A stretch of 13,399 bases of DNA from Bifidobacteriaceae bacterium NR021 (GCA_003585845.1 NQOP01000001.1:235306-248704), one strand, 5' to 3'. Positions 1 through 8,580 are shown, numbered from the stretch's first letter. Numbers and translations are program-made. The notes: generated from the sequence alone by a model not told the origin.

Positions 1-1004
1 ACATTCGCCAAGATGGACCACAATCTCATTTAGTAAAGCGTGGCACTCCAACTATGGGCGGTGTTGTTATTAATTTTGCTGTAGTAGCAGGTTGGGCTGC
101 TTCTGCTCTTTATAGATATGTTTCTGTTGGCCGCTCGCCTTCATGGTCTGCTGTTTTGGTGCTGTTTGCAATGCTTTCAATGGGTTTGCTTGGCTTTATT
201 GATGATTTTGCTAAGGTTCATAAAAAGCAGAATCTTGGTCTTTCTGTACATGCGAAGTTTACTGGTCAAATTATTTTTGCAAGTATTTACGCGCTTTTGT
301 CATTGCTATTGCCAACTCAATCTGGTATTGCTAGCGCTCAACCTGGAATGAGTTTTATTGAAAAACCATTTTTTGATTTTTCTATACTCGGTAAAGGTGT
401 AGGAATCGTAGTATTTATTGTTTGGGTTAATTTCCTTATTGCTGCTTGGTCTAACGCTGTAAACTTGACTGACGGACTTGATGGTTTAGCTTCTGGATCT
501 TCTATGATTGCTTTTGCTGGTTACGCTTTGATTGCTTTCTGGGAAAGCTACCATGTGCGCGGAGGCGGTCATTTTGGATTCTCTTACGCTGTTTCTGACC
601 CTCTCGATTTAACTATTATTGCTGTTTGTGCTGCTGTCGCTTGCTTTGGATTCTTGTGGTTTAATTCGAATCCTGCTCAAGTATTTATGGGAGATACTGG
701 TTCGTTGGCTTTAGGCGGATTATTTGCAGCTCTTTCTATTGCAACTCACACAGAGTTTTTGGCCGTGATTTTAGGCGGATTATTTGTAATGGAAGCTGCA
801 AGTGACGTTATTCAAGTTGGATTCTTTAAAGCTACGCATAAGCGTGTGTTCAAAATGGCTCCTATTCATCATCATTTTGAATTGCTCGGCTGGACAGAAA
901 CCAAGGTTGTTGTGCGATTCTGGATGATTGAGCTTATGTTTGTGCTTTCTGCGCTTATGATGTTCTACGCTGATTGGGCAGGGCGTTCTGGCTTGCTTAT
1001 TTAA
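1..1004 (+). CDS. mraY: Phospho-N-acetylmuramoyl-pentapeptide-transferase MraY (5' partial)
   Basis: This membrane enzyme transfers phospho-MurNAc-pentapeptide from UDP to undecaprenyl phosphate, making lipid I. The reading frame is open from base 3 and encodes the family motif IRQDGPQSHLVKRGTPTMGG just before the first in-frame ATG at 54. That ATG is therefore internal, and the true start lies upstream of the window, probably some 30-40 codons away given a usual family length near 360-370 (333 codons are visible). The Asp-rich active-site motif NAVNLTDGLDGLA starts at base 453. The histidine cluster PIHHHFELLGW is at about 861-893. Multiple hydrophobic segments fit the ten-helix fold. The gene ends at TAA 1002-1004, 24 bases before murD, and is the first visible gene of the dcw cluster. 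No truncation or frameshift is seen inside the visible part. The assignment is essentially certain. Confidence 0.97.
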   Translation, partial: IRQDGPQSHLVKRGTPTMGGVVINFAVVAGWAASALYRYVSVGRSPSWSAVLVLFAMLSMGLLGFIDDFAKVHKKQNLGLSVHAKFTGQIIFASIYALLSLLLPTQSGIASAQPGMSFIEKPFFDFSILGKGVGIVVFIVWVNFLIAAWSNAVNLTDGLDGLASGSSMIAFAGYALIAFWESYHVRGGGHFGFSYAVSDPLDLTIIAVCAAVACFGFLWFNSNPAQVFMGDTGSLALGGLFAALSIATHTEFLAVILGGLFVMEAASDVIQVGFFKATHKRVFKMAPIHHHFELLGWTETKVVVRFWMIELMFVLSALMMFYADWAGRSGLLI

Positions 1005-1028
1005 TTTCAAAAATTGGAAGGCTTCAAT

Positions 1029-2630
1029 ATGAATATTGTCGATGGCAATGAAGTATCTGTTTCGTCTGAATCTACTTGTAAGTCGTGCACAAGCGATAAA
1101 GCATTTGCTTTTAAGCGTGTATTAGTTGCAGGTCTTGGAGTTTCTGGTCGTGGTGCAGCTGAGGTTTTGAGCTCTGTTGGATCTGAGCCTGTGACTGCAG
1201 ACGAAAATAAGCCTGATGCCGATATACATGATTTTTCAGCAATAGACTGGTCTAAAATCGATGCTGTTGTTACATCTCCAGTATTTAATCCTCGCACGCA
1301 ATTTTTGCAAGAAGCTGCATCGCACAATATTCCAGTAATGAGCGAAGTTGAATTAGCGTGGCGCTTGCGCGTACCTTCTAAGCGCACGAATAAACCTGCT
1401 TATTGGATTGGCATTACTGGCACAAATGGTAAGACTTCTACTACAGAAATGACTTCTGCAATGCTAACCGCTTGTGGATTAAATGCTCCAGCCGTGGGAA
1501 ATATTGGAAAGTCTGTGTCACATGCTGCTTTGGAATGTGAGCATGATGCTTTATGCGTTGAATTAAGCTCTTTCCAATTGCATTTCACTGATTCTTTAGC
1601 TCTTGACTGTGCTGCTATTACTAATATTGCTGCTGATCATTTAGATTGGCATGGTGGCATGGAAGCGTACGCTCGTGACAAGTCAAAAGTATTTAATAAT
1701 GTGCAAAAAGCTTTGGTTTACAATGCTCAAGATGAGCGTGTAAGCAAATTGGCAGATTGTGCACAAGTTGCTAATGGCTGTAAAAAAATTGGTTTTACGT
1801 TAGAAGAGCCTAAAGATGGTGAAATTGGCGTAAAAGATGGTTGGATTGTCGATAACAGCGGTGTTGCTGGAGGAACTAAAGGCACTCTAAAACCTATTGT
1901 CGAATTGCGTGAGCTAAAACATCTGTGCGAGCCTGATGGCAGTGTGTATCCGCATTTATTAGCTGATGCTCTTACTGCTTTAGCTTTAGCTTTAGGTTTA
2001 ACTGGTGATGTAGATTCTTCAGTTCGTGCTTTACGCGAGTTTGCTCCTGGAGGTCATCGCATTCAAACAGTTGCGACTTTGATGTCTGAAGATGAAAATC
2101 CTTCGCATTGTATTAGATTTGTAGATGATTCTAAAGCAACTAATGCTCATGCTGCTCGTGCATCTTTAGCTAGTTTTGCTAATAATTCGGTTGTTTGGAT
2201 TGCTGGTGGTTTAGCTAAAGGTGGTCATTTTGAAGATTTAATTGCAAACCAACTTCATGTGATTAAAGCAGTTGTTGTTATTGGAATAGATCAACGTCCA
2301 ATTGTTGAAGCTCTTCACAGTTCAGCTCCTCACATTCCAGTAACTATTGTTTCACAGGATGGTTCTTGCGCTAAATCATATGATTGCGTTGATGACTTAG
2401 TTTATGAGAATATTGAGAATACTTCGCTTGTAAATCCTGATTCTTCATTCGGTGAGGCTGTTATGCGTCAAACTGTAGAAGCTGCTGGGCGTTATGCTAA
2501 GCCTGGTGATGTTGTTCTGCTTGCTCCTGCTTGTGCTTCTATGGATCAATTTGTTTCGTACGCCGATCGCGGCAATCGTTTTGCTAAAGAATCTCAACGA
2601 TGGGTGCATAATCATGGTGTTCAACAGTAA
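1029..2630 (+). CDS. murD: UDP-N-acetylmuramoyl-L-alanine--D-glutamate ligase MurD
   Basis: This cytoplasmic Mur ligase adds D-glutamate to UDP-MurNAc-L-Ala using ATP. I place the start at ATG 1029, preceded by GGAAGG (1016-1021) at 7 nt. A TTG in the same frame at 1014 overlaps that ribosome site and is unlikely to be the start. The protein has 533 residues, longer than the roughly 440-480 usual for the family; extra length lies in the N-terminal tail (about 28 residues before the Rossmann strand) and near the C-terminus. The N-terminal nucleotide-binding motif [13 protein letters not shown] starts near residue 30. The ATP P-loop [12 protein letters not shown] is at about 128-139, followed by HLDWHGG, then the C-terminal [10 protein letters not shown] at about 366-375. 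The end contains [11 protein letters not shown], typical of MurD. The last 17 bases overlap the likely start of ftsW, which suggests translational coupling. Confidence 0.95.
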   Translation: MNIVDGNEVSVSSESTCKSCTSDKAFAFKRVLVAGLGVSGRGAAEVLSSVGSEPVTADENKPDADIHDFSAIDWSKIDAVVTSPVFNPRTQFLQEAASHNIPVMSEVELAWRLRVPSKRTNKPAYWIGITGTNGKTSTTEMTSAMLTACGLNAPAVGNIGKSVSHAALECEHDALCVELSSFQLHFTDSLALDCAAITNIAADHLDWHGGMEAYARDKSKVFNNVQKALVYNAQDERVSKLADCAQVANGCKKIGFTLEEPKDGEIGVKDGWIVDNSGVAGGTKGTLKPIVELRELKHLCEPDGSVYPHLLADALTALALALGLTGDVDSSVRALREFAPGGHRIQTVATLMSEDENPSHCIRFVDDSKATNAHAARASLASFANNSVVWIAGGLAKGGHFEDLIANQLHVIKAVVVIGIDQRPIVEALHSSAPHIPVTIVSQDGSCAKSYDCVDDLVYENIENTSLVNPDSSFGEAVMRQTVEAAGRYAKPGDVVLLAPACASMDQFVSYADRGNRFAKESQRWVHNHGVQQ

Positions 2631-4356
2631 TAAGCCTAAAAAGTTTTTGCGTTCATTAACTCGCAAAGTCTCAGAAGTTATTATGGAAGATCATATTGAA
2701 GCAGATTCAGATTCTTCTCATTCTTCTAAAAAACAAAAATTCGAATCTTTTAAAAAATCTATTAGAACTTCAGCAAGTAAAATAGGCGAGTCCGTAAGCA
2801 AAGTAGGAGCGTATGCAAGCAAAGCTGGTAAGGAATTAGGCAAATCTGTAGGAAAGTCTGTAAGTAAGTCCGTAAGTAATTCTGTTACTAAAGTTAGCAA
2901 ATCTGTAGGCTCTTCTTTAAATGAATCTGTAAAATTTGTAAAAGATGTAAAGAAGTCGAAAGTTGCTAAACCAGCGAAACTAGCAAAGCCGGTAAAACTA
3001 GCGAAGCCAGCTAATCTTGTAAAATCAGCTAATTTTGTAGAGCCTGTAAAGCAAGCAAATCTTGTCAATCCTGTGAAGCCTGCAAAACCGGCAAAACCGG
3101 CAAAATCAATTAAATACGCAAAATTAGCACATACTGTATCTGGAATATTTTCCTCGAAAAAAGACTACTCAAAAAACTCGTTAGAGCGCAAAACTCAAGA
3201 TTCAGAATTAAAGAAATATGTTGGCTTGCGCAGTTTAACTAACCCACTGTGGTGCTTATACGGCATGCGAGTATCAGTAGTTATACTGTCGATTTTCGGC
3301 TTATTCATGGTGTTTTCTAGTTCTTCAGTAACTATGATTACCTACGGAATTGCACCTTGGGGTCAAGGCGTAAACCAAACAATGTATTGCGTTTTAGGCT
3401 TAATTGGCTATATTTTCGCTTCTCGACTTCCAGTTACAGTTTATAGACGATACGTTGCTGTTATTTACGTTATTTCTGTTATTGCACAGTTCTTAACATT
3501 TGTTCCAGGTTTACGACGTGAAGTTAATGGTAATGCTGGTTGGATTGCTTTTGGACCTATTACTTTGCAGCCTGCAGAAATTACGAAACTTGCGTTATGT
3601 ATTTGGCTTCCAATGGCTTTGATTGCTGCAAAACAAGCATATGAGCGTGTGCAGATGCGCGCGTATATTCCTGTAGTAGCAGGACTCGGCGTATCGTTGT
3701 TGCTTGTTATTGCAGGTAAGGATCTTGGTACTGCTTTAATTATTATTCTTATTGCACTTATAGCTTTTTATCTTGGTGGATTCCCTACGCGCTGGCTGAT
3801 AGGAAGTATTTTTATTGCTATTGCTATGGTCGCTATGCTTGTTTTGACAAGCCAAAATCGTATGCGACGTATTCTTGCTACTTTGCACGGATGTGATTCA
3901 AAAGCAGCTAAAGGCGTTTGCTTCCAAGCAATTCATGCTCAATATGCAATGGCTTCTGGTGGACTATTAGGCGTTGGCATCGGAAACTCTCGCGAAAAAT
4001 GGAATTATTTGCCTTACGCTCACAATGACTTTATTTTCGCTATTATTGGCGAAGAGATGGGCTTTTTGGTTGCAGCAGCAGTGATTTTGCTATACGTAAT
4101 TATTGGTTGGTGCATACTATCTTCAGCATTAAAAGCGAAATCGCAATTTATTTCAATCGCATTAATGTGTATTGCAACGTGGATTGTAGGACAAGGATTA
4201 GTTAATATTCTCGTTGTTGTGCAAATACTTCCGGTTATGGGAGTGCCTATGCCGTTTGTGTCCGCAGGTGGATCTTCGCTTGTTATGTGTTTGGTTGCAA
4301 TTGGCGTAGCTGATGGTCTTATGCGTTCCAATCCGCAACTTACTATATCGAAGTAG
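2614..4356 (+). CDS. ftsW: Lipid II polymerase FtsW with long repeat-rich N-terminal extension
   Basis: This SEDS-family septal peptidoglycan glycosyltransferase works in the membrane with a class B PBP. The SEDS domain begins near residue 205 ([13 protein letters not shown]) and runs to the end with many hydrophobic helices. The conserved Asp lies in GKDLGTA (about D370). [15 protein letters not shown] follows from about 470, and the family signature [11 protein letters not shown] ends near 555. The roughly 200 residues before the domain are unusual: rich in Lys, Ser, Val and Ala, with no predicted membrane segment, so probably cytoplasmic. Residues 55-110 show regularly spaced hydrophobics and residues 119-172 are nine hexapeptide units. 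The start is uncertain. ATG 2614 (580 residues, overlapping murD by 17 bp) is preferred; ATG 2683 (residue 24) is possible; neither has a strong ribosome site. The frame is open back to 2494, but that part lies inside murD and reads as its shadow. Function is certain, start only moderately so. Confidence 0.92.
   Translation: MVFNSNKPKKFLRSLTRKVSEVIMEDHIEADSDSSHSSKKQKFESFKKSIRTSASKIGESVSKVGAYASKAGKELGKSVGKSVSKSVSNSVTKVSKSVGSSLNESVKFVKDVKKSKVAKPAKLAKPVKLAKPANLVKSANFVEPVKQANLVNPVKPAKPAKPAKSIKYAKLAHTVSGIFSSKKDYSKNSLERKTQDSELKKYVGLRSLTNPLWCLYGMRVSVVILSIFGLFMVFSSSSVTMITYGIAPWGQGVNQTMYCVLGLIGYIFASRLPVTVYRRYVAVIYVISVIAQFLTFVPGLRREVNGNAGWIAFGPITLQPAEITKLALCIWLPMALIAAKQAYERVQMRAYIPVVAGLGVSLLLVIAGKDLGTALIIILIALIAFYLGGFPTRWLIGSIFIAIAMVAMLVLTSQNRMRRILATLHGCDSKAAKGVCFQAIHAQYAMASGGLLGVGIGNSREKWNYLPYAHNDFIFAIIGEEMGFLVAAAVILLYVIIGWCILSSALKAKSQFISIALMCIATWIVGQGLVNILVVVQILPVMGVPMPFVSAGGSSLVMCLVAIGVADGLMRSNPQLTISK
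2968..3129 (+). repeat. Nine-unit 18-bp tandem repeat inside ftsW
   Basis: This coding repeat gives nine hexapeptides of the pattern [60 protein letters not shown] (FtsW residues 119-172). At DNA level the units share a 9-nt rhythm like CCNGCAAAA, with near-identical copies around 3080-3106. The Lys/Pro/Ala composition resembles other disordered basic tails such as histone H1-like proteins. That is a compositional likeness only. Confidence 0.8.
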
Positions 4357-4367
4357 TAAGTAATTAC

Positions 4368-4390
4368 AACTTTTTCATAATATGAAAGTT
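4368..4390 (+). promoter_or_regulatory. Small hairpin between ftsW and murG
   Basis: AACTTT (4368-4373) pairs with AAAGTT (4385-4390), and CAT with ATG inside, with a TT bulge. It lies in the 51-bp ftsW-murG gap, just before the murG ribosome site AAGGG (4396-4400). There is no T-run after it, so it is not a classic terminator. It could modulate murG translation or message stability, which is inference. Confidence 0.35.
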
Positions 4391-4407
4391 ATAACAAGGG
4401 TAGTGAA

Positions 4408-5607
4408 ATGAAGTTTGATAATGCTATTGAGCATGAAGTGCATATTGTTCTTGCAGGCGGGGGTACTGCAGGTCATGTCAATCCTTTGCTCTCTGTTGCA
4501 AACGCGATTAAAAAGCTCAATCCTGAAGCGTTAATTAGTGTAATTGGCACAGAAGTTGGTTTGGAAAAAAGTCTTGTGCCGAATGCAGGATACGAACTTG
4601 ACACTATAGAAAAAGTGCCGTTCCCACGTAAGCCAAATCTAGATGCAATTAAGTTTCCAATTCGATGGATGCGCGAAAAACGCAAAGTACGAAATATACT
4701 AGCTGCTAGAAAAGCAGATATAGTAGTGGGCTTCGGTGGCTATGCTTCTGCTCCAGTATATTCTCAAGCTCATGCGCAGCATATTCCTATTGTGATTCAC
4801 GAGCAGAATGCTAAATCTGGAATGGCAAATCGCTTGGGTGCAAGTTGGGCTGATGCTGTTGGAACAGTTTATGGGAATACTGATTTGCGCACACGAAAAG
4901 GTGTAAAAGTTGAAAGAGTTGGTTTACCTCTTAGACCTGCTATTTCTAAATTGTGTGAAAGATTAGAAAAAGATTATGATTCCGCTCGCGTTGAAGGTGC
5001 GCAAAAACTTGGCGTTGACCCTAAACGTCCAATTATTCTTGTTACCGGCGGATCTTTGGGTGCAAAAAGCATAAATCAAGCTGTTGCTGCAGCAGCAGGA
5101 GATATTTTAAAACATGCGCAAGTAATTCACTTAACTGGTCGCGCAAAATCGGAAGAAGTGCGAAATATAGTTGCAAAGCAAGTAGGCGAATCGCAAATAA
5201 ACGATATTAAACCAGAGCATGCTGGTTGTGGCGATTATCATATTGCAGAATATTTAGAGCGTATTGATTGGGCTTTTGCTTGCGCAGATTTAGTTATATG
5301 TCGTGCAGGAGCTGGAACGGTTGCAGAAATTTCTGCACTTGGCTTACCTGCTGTATACGTGCCATTGCCTATTGGCAACGGCGAGCAGCGTTTCAATGCT
5401 GAGCCTGTAGTAAATGCAGGGGGAGCGTTAATGGTAAATGATGCTGATTTCAATGCGAAGTGGTTTATAGATGAAGGATTAGCTTTATTGCAAAACAAAA
5501 ATCAACTACAAGCTATGCGCACTAAATCTTGGAATTATGGTATTCGTGATGCTGCAGACGTTATGGCGAAGCGTATTCTTGAAATCGCAAAAGAAAGCAG
5601 AAAGTAA
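4408..5607 (+). CDS. murG: UDP-GlcNAc--undecaprenyl-PP-MurNAc-pentapeptide GlcNAc transferase MurG
   Basis: This peripheral inner-face GT-B glycosyltransferase adds GlcNAc to lipid I to give lipid II. ATG 4408 has AAGGG 7 nt upstream. The glycine-rich N-terminal loop [11 protein letters not shown] lies at residues 16-26. GFGGYAS follows at about 108-114, then [12 protein letters not shown] from about 131. The linker to the C-terminal domain has [12 protein letters not shown]. The UDP-GlcNAc site is [17 protein letters not shown] from about 298, followed by [13 protein letters not shown]. At 399 residues it is a little longer than the roughly 355-360 of E. coli MurG and in the range of actinobacterial forms. 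Its TAA stop shares one base with the murC ATG (TAATG at 5605-5609), so the two are probably translationally coupled. Confidence 0.96.
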   Translation: MKFDNAIEHEVHIVLAGGGTAGHVNPLLSVANAIKKLNPEALISVIGTEVGLEKSLVPNAGYELDTIEKVPFPRKPNLDAIKFPIRWMREKRKVRNILAARKADIVVGFGGYASAPVYSQAHAQHIPIVIHEQNAKSGMANRLGASWADAVGTVYGNTDLRTRKGVKVERVGLPLRPAISKLCERLEKDYDSARVEGAQKLGVDPKRPIILVTGGSLGAKSINQAVAAAAGDILKHAQVIHLTGRAKSEEVRNIVAKQVGESQINDIKPEHAGCGDYHIAEYLERIDWAFACADLVICRAGAGTVAEISALGLPAVYVPLPIGNGEQRFNAEPVVNAGGALMVNDADFNAKWFIDEGLALLQNKNQLQAMRTKSWNYGIRDAADVMAKRILEIAKESRK

Positions 5608-7169
5608 TGACTAATCTTAATAGCAATACAACTTCATCTCATAACAACATTGATTTAAACCCAGTAAAATCAGCGTTTGATGATTCGCAAACTATTTCAA
5701 AATTAGGGCGAGTGCATTTTATTGGCATTGGTGGAGCTGGAATGAGTGTTCTGGCAGAAATGTTGCATGAAGAGGGAGTAAGCGTAAGTGGTTGCGATCG
5801 CGAAGCAAATGATCACACTCAACGCTTAGAAGAATTAGGTATTGAAGTAGAAATTGGACAAAGTGCTTCACATGTTGAGCATGCAGATGTACTCGTGTAT
5901 TCAAGTGCTATTAAACCGAGCAATCCGGAGATTATGGCAGCATATGAGCGCGGCATAAAACTTGTTCATCGCAGCGATATTCTTGCGTTATTATTATCTG
6001 CAAAAACTGGCGTGACTGTTGCTGGAGCGCATGGGAAAACAACCACTAGCTCACTTCTTTCCCATATATTAACTGTGGCTGCAGTAGGCGATTTGGCTGA
6101 TCCAAGCTACGCAATCGGCGGATCTATTCAAGCTGCAGACGGAACAGTTTTAGACGGCGGTCATGCTGGCAATGGAATTGTTATGGTTGCTGAAGCTGAC
6201 GAATCTGACGGAAGTTTTGAAAAATACAGCCCAAGTATTGCAATCGTAACAAATGCTGAAGCAGATCACTTGGATCATTACGGCTCTAGTGAACGATACA
6301 GAGAAGCATTTGTTGAGCACGTAAGTCATGCCGTTAATAACGTAATAATTTGTGCAGAAGACGAAGGTGCTAGAAAAGTACTTGAAGCTATGCCTGATAA
6401 TATTTTAAACAAAACAATTGCTTACGGTAATTTGGATACTTGGAGCCTAAAACTCAGCTCGCGCGTACAAAAATTAGCTATGTTCGCAAGTATTGAGCAT
6501 GAAAATGAGCAAGCTGTAAGTGGTCGAGAAATGTTTACGCTTGTATTGCCAGAAAAAATTTTGGATGAACATGCTAAATCTTCGAACAAGCTGCAAGTTA
6601 GCTTGTTAATACCAGGTTTGCATAATGCGCTTAATGCTTCTGCAGCTATTGTTGCTGCAGTATTGCTCGGTATGAATCCAGAAGATGCGGCTCGTGGTGC
6701 AGAAAGCTTCCGAGGTGCGTCTCGTCGTTTTGATATTCGTGGATGTGTTGATGGTGTGACAGTTGTAGACGATTATGCTCACCATCCAACTGAAATAGCT
6801 GCATTATTGCGCGCTGCTCGAAGAAAATACACTTCTTCTACTCTTCGCGTGCTGTTCCAGCCTCATTTGTTCTCCAGAACGCAGGCTTTTGCTAGTGAGT
6901 TTGCAAAATCTTTGGCTCTTGCAGACGATGTAATTGTTACAGGAATTTTCCCAGCTCGCGAAAAGCAGGAAGATTTTCCAAATATTAATGCTGAAACTAT
7001 TGTTAAAGCTGCAAAATCGCAGAATCTTGATGTAAAAATTGAAGCGGTTGACGATATGCGCGAAGCTGCGTTGAAACTGGCTTTGCGTGCAAAATCTGGT
7101 GATGTGCTGCTTACAGTTGGTGCAGGAAGTATTACTGCTATGACGTCTGTTATGCTAGAAGCATTGTAG
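5607..7169 (+). CDS. murC: UDP-N-acetylmuramate--L-alanine ligase MurC
   Basis: This is the first Mur ligase: it adds L-alanine to UDP-MurNAc using ATP in the cytoplasm. ATG 5607 overlaps the murG stop by one base. A polar tail of about 34 residues precedes the N-terminal Rossmann motif VHFIGIGGAGMSVLAEM (glycines from about residue 40). The P-loop AGAHGKTTTSS is at about 139-149. EADESDGSF (from about 196) and NAEADHLDHYG complete the central domain. The C-terminal domain carries GASRRFDIRG, VVDDYAHHPTE (about 386-396) and FQPHLFSRTQ. The 520 residues exceed the roughly 460-490 typical of the family, owing to the N-terminal tail and inserts in the central domain. The gene is followed by a 52-bp AT-rich gap before ftsQ without a terminator. 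All hallmark residues are present. Confidence 0.96.
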   Translation: MTNLNSNTTSSHNNIDLNPVKSAFDDSQTISKLGRVHFIGIGGAGMSVLAEMLHEEGVSVSGCDREANDHTQRLEELGIEVEIGQSASHVEHADVLVYSSAIKPSNPEIMAAYERGIKLVHRSDILALLLSAKTGVTVAGAHGKTTTSSLLSHILTVAAVGDLADPSYAIGGSIQAADGTVLDGGHAGNGIVMVAEADESDGSFEKYSPSIAIVTNAEADHLDHYGSSERYREAFVEHVSHAVNNVIICAEDEGARKVLEAMPDNILNKTIAYGNLDTWSLKLSSRVQKLAMFASIEHENEQAVSGREMFTLVLPEKILDEHAKSSNKLQVSLLIPGLHNALNASAAIVAAVLLGMNPEDAARGAESFRGASRRFDIRGCVDGVTVVDDYAHHPTEIAALLRAARRKYTSSTLRVLFQPHLFSRTQAFASEFAKSLALADDVIVTGIFPAREKQEDFPNINAETIVKAAKSQNLDVKIEAVDDMREAALKLALRAKSGDVLLTVGAGSITAMTSVMLEAL

Positions 7170-7221
7170 TGCTTTGAAATTAAGCGATTAAAATATAAAT
7201 AAATTATTACGAGAGGCAATT

Positions 7222-8313
7222 ATGGGTCGCGTGAGGTCAAGCAAATCGTACGATGCTGATGCAAATAATTCGCATCGTCGTACCGTTTCAAGTCTTAATA
7301 TTGCGCGTACTGAAGAGTCTCGTAGTAATAAATCCAGTAGCAGTGCGTCTCGTAGTAGTGCTTCGTCGTTGCGCAAAGACCAGCGTTTCCAAAGGCATAT
7401 AATCAGCCAAAACACATCGCAAATACGAGTAGCTGATGTCAATGAAAAAAATCATCAAGGTAAGTTTGTTGACGCTAGACTTTTGCCGAAGCTTGATTTT
7501 GTAAGAAAAACTTTAAGTCAAACTTCTGGTTCTCTTGGAATGATTACTCGTCCTAGAATAATTAATTTTCGAGAGCGTTTGAAAGAACGTAAATCTGCTT
7601 ATTTGCAATTTACTGTTAAACGAATTCTTGCAATTCTTGCAGTGATTGCTTCTGTTTCAGCGATTGTTTGGTTTTTATTCTTCTCGCCAGTTTTTCTTCT
7701 TAAGTCTAGCGATATAAGTATTTCTGGATCTAACGAGTGGGTGAGTGAGCAAAAAATTGCTTCAATTGCGTCAACTCAGGTTGGTAAATCGCTATTTTTA
7801 GTTTCTTCTCAAGAAGTAATTAACCAACTTAACGATATTCCTGGCGTAACTGAAGCAAAAGTTTCTAAGAATTTTCCTAATGGTTTGCATGTTTCTGTAC
7901 ATGCGCAACGTCCTGCAGCAATGCTCAAAACTCGAGATAGCAATAAATTAACTGCTGTCGACGCTAAAGGTCGCGTGTTAAATGCCGTAGCTCAAGTTAC
8001 AACACAAGGAATACCTGTTATTGAAGTTTCAAATGTGCAAAGAAGTTTGAATAATAGAGCGGTACTTGAAGCTGTAAAAATTGTTAGTTCACTTTCGGAA
8101 TCTTTGCGAGCTAGAGTTACGAAAGTTAGTGCAAAAACTCAAGATTCTGTCGAAACAGAATTAGGGGATGTTAAAAAAACTATCATATGGGGCAATTCGT
8201 CTCAGATTGAGTTAAAGAAAGCTATTGTTGCCAAGATTATTGATGATCCTAGTAAAATTGGAAACAAACGCAGCTTAGATGTGTCTGCTCCTGTGCGTCC
8301 AATTCTTAAATAG
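7222..8313 (+). CDS. ftsQ: Cell division protein FtsQ (POTRA domain)
   Basis: FtsQ is a bitopic divisome scaffold linking early cytoplasmic and late periplasmic-side components. ATG 7222 has GAGAGG (7211-7216) 5 nt upstream. The protein has 363 residues. Residues 1 to about 133 are a long basic, polar cytoplasmic tail with a Ser/Arg-rich patch (SRSNKSSSSASRSSASSLRK around 32-51). One membrane helix follows at about 134-158 (RILAILAVIASVSAIVWFLF). Residues 161-228 fit a POTRA domain: SSDISISGSNEWVS, then GKSLFLVSSQEVINQLNDIP, then the VTEAKVSKNFPNGLHVSV strand-turn-strand. The rest is the beta domain, which is poorly conserved in all families. It is the last gene of the dcw cluster here. No ftsZ follows, and no clear terminator separates it from the str promoter 20 bases on. 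Confidence 0.9.
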   Translation: MGRVRSSKSYDADANNSHRRTVSSLNIARTEESRSNKSSSSASRSSASSLRKDQRFQRHIISQNTSQIRVADVNEKNHQGKFVDARLLPKLDFVRKTLSQTSGSLGMITRPRIINFRERLKERKSAYLQFTVKRILAILAVIASVSAIVWFLFFSPVFLLKSSDISISGSNEWVSEQKIASIASTQVGKSLFLVSSQEVINQLNDIPGVTEAKVSKNFPNGLHVSVHAQRPAAMLKTRDSNKLTAVDAKGRVLNAVAQVTTQGIPVIEVSNVQRSLNNRAVLEAVKIVSSLSESLRARVTKVSAKTQDSVETELGDVKKTIIWGNSSQIELKKAIVAKIIDDPSKIGNKRSLDVSAPVRPILK

Positions 8314-8332
8314 GGTTTTAAAACTTTATTAA

Positions 8333-8359
8333 TTGCATTGTCAAGATTAGGTGTATAAT
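8333..8359 (+). promoter_or_regulatory. Probable sigma-70-type promoter of the str operon
   Basis: A consensus -10 box TATAAT lies at 8354-8359. The best -35 match is TTGCAT at 8333-8338 (15-nt spacer, short); TTAATT at 8329-8334 would give 19. Transcription would start near 8366, leaving a leader of about 215 nt before rpsL. The switch to highly expressed codon use immediately downstream supports a strong promoter here. The -10 box is convincing; the -35 is not settled. Confidence 0.6.
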
Positions 8360-8374
8360 AGTAATCCGTGTGTG

Positions 8375-8411
8375 CCAACGGCGTGCCTTATGTTATAGGC
8401 GTGCGTGTTGG
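8375..8411 (+). promoter_or_regulatory. Long stem-loop at the 5' end of the rpsL leader
   Basis: CCAACG then GCGTGCCT (8375-8388) pair with AGGCGTGC and, after a bulged G, TGTTGG (8397-8411). The loop is TATGTTAT or slightly smaller. It starts about 10 nt from the inferred transcription start. It shares bases 8408-8411 with the palindrome at 8408-8421, so the two folds exclude each other in RNA. Confidence 0.55.
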
Positions 8412-8421
8412 GATATCCCAA
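8408..8421 (+). promoter_or_regulatory. Perfect 14-nt palindrome in the rpsL leader
   Basis: TTGGGATATCCCAA reads the same on both strands. As RNA it would be a 5-bp hairpin with an ATAT loop, in competition with the stem at 8375-8411. As DNA it could be a protein-binding site, about 50 bp downstream of the -10 box. Its role is unknown. Confidence 0.45.
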
Positions 8422-8561
8422 GTGCCAAAGATAGCGCGCAGTAATGTGTGGCTGGAGGCGCGAGGGCCATCGGGCCGGTGGACTGTGGCTTTTACTCTTT
8501 AACCGATTCTTTGGTTATGGTGTGCTGCAGTGTGGCGGTTTTCACCAAATAGAAGATAACA

Positions 8562-8579
8562 ATGAATCGGAGAACTTAA
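8562..8579 (+). other. Possible five-codon leader minicistron before rpsL
   Basis: ATG-AAT-CGG-AGA-ACT-TAA (Met-Asn-Arg-Arg-Thr-stop) ends one base before the TTG start of rpsL, and a weak ribosome site AGAAG (8551-8555) precedes it by 6 nt. It contains the rpsL Shine-Dalgarno GGAG (8569-8572). If translated, it would cover and uncover that site and could couple to rpsL. Such a short frame may also be chance. Confidence 0.2.
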
Positions 8580-8580
8580 G

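Larger units (their letters stand above)
8366..8580 (+). promoter_or_regulatory. Structured 5' leader of rpsL
   Basis: This non-coding leader is GC-richer than the upstream genes and full of self-complementarity. The first stem pairs 8375-8388 with 8397-8411, about 14 bp with one bulged G (8405) and some G-U pairs. A perfect 14-nt palindrome follows (8408-8421). Then CGCGC (8435-8439) can pair with GCGCG (8458-8462), CCATC (8467-8471) with GGTGG (8477-8481), and AACC (8501-8504) with GGTT near 8512-8515. A run of T after GGC at 8488-8493 is too interrupted to call a terminator. I recognise no known riboswitch or ribosomal leader family. Ribosomal operons are often autoregulated through such leaders, so a ribosomal protein site is a reasonable inference. 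Confidence 0.5.

Noticed and set aside
1014..1028. TTG at 1014 as the murD start
   Set aside because: It overlaps the GGAAGG ribosome site that serves ATG 1029.
2494..2613. Upstream extension of ftsW to 2494
   Set aside because: This part lies entirely inside murD in another frame; a 137-base overlap between two core genes is unlikely.
7174..7199. Promoter in the murC-ftsQ gap (TTGAAA ... TATAAA)
   Set aside because: The spacer is only 14 nt and the gap is AT-rich, so such matches are expected by chance.
8315..8324. Terminator after ftsQ (GTTTTAAAAC)
   Set aside because: A 10-nt AT palindrome has no stable GC stem and cannot form a useful intrinsic terminator.
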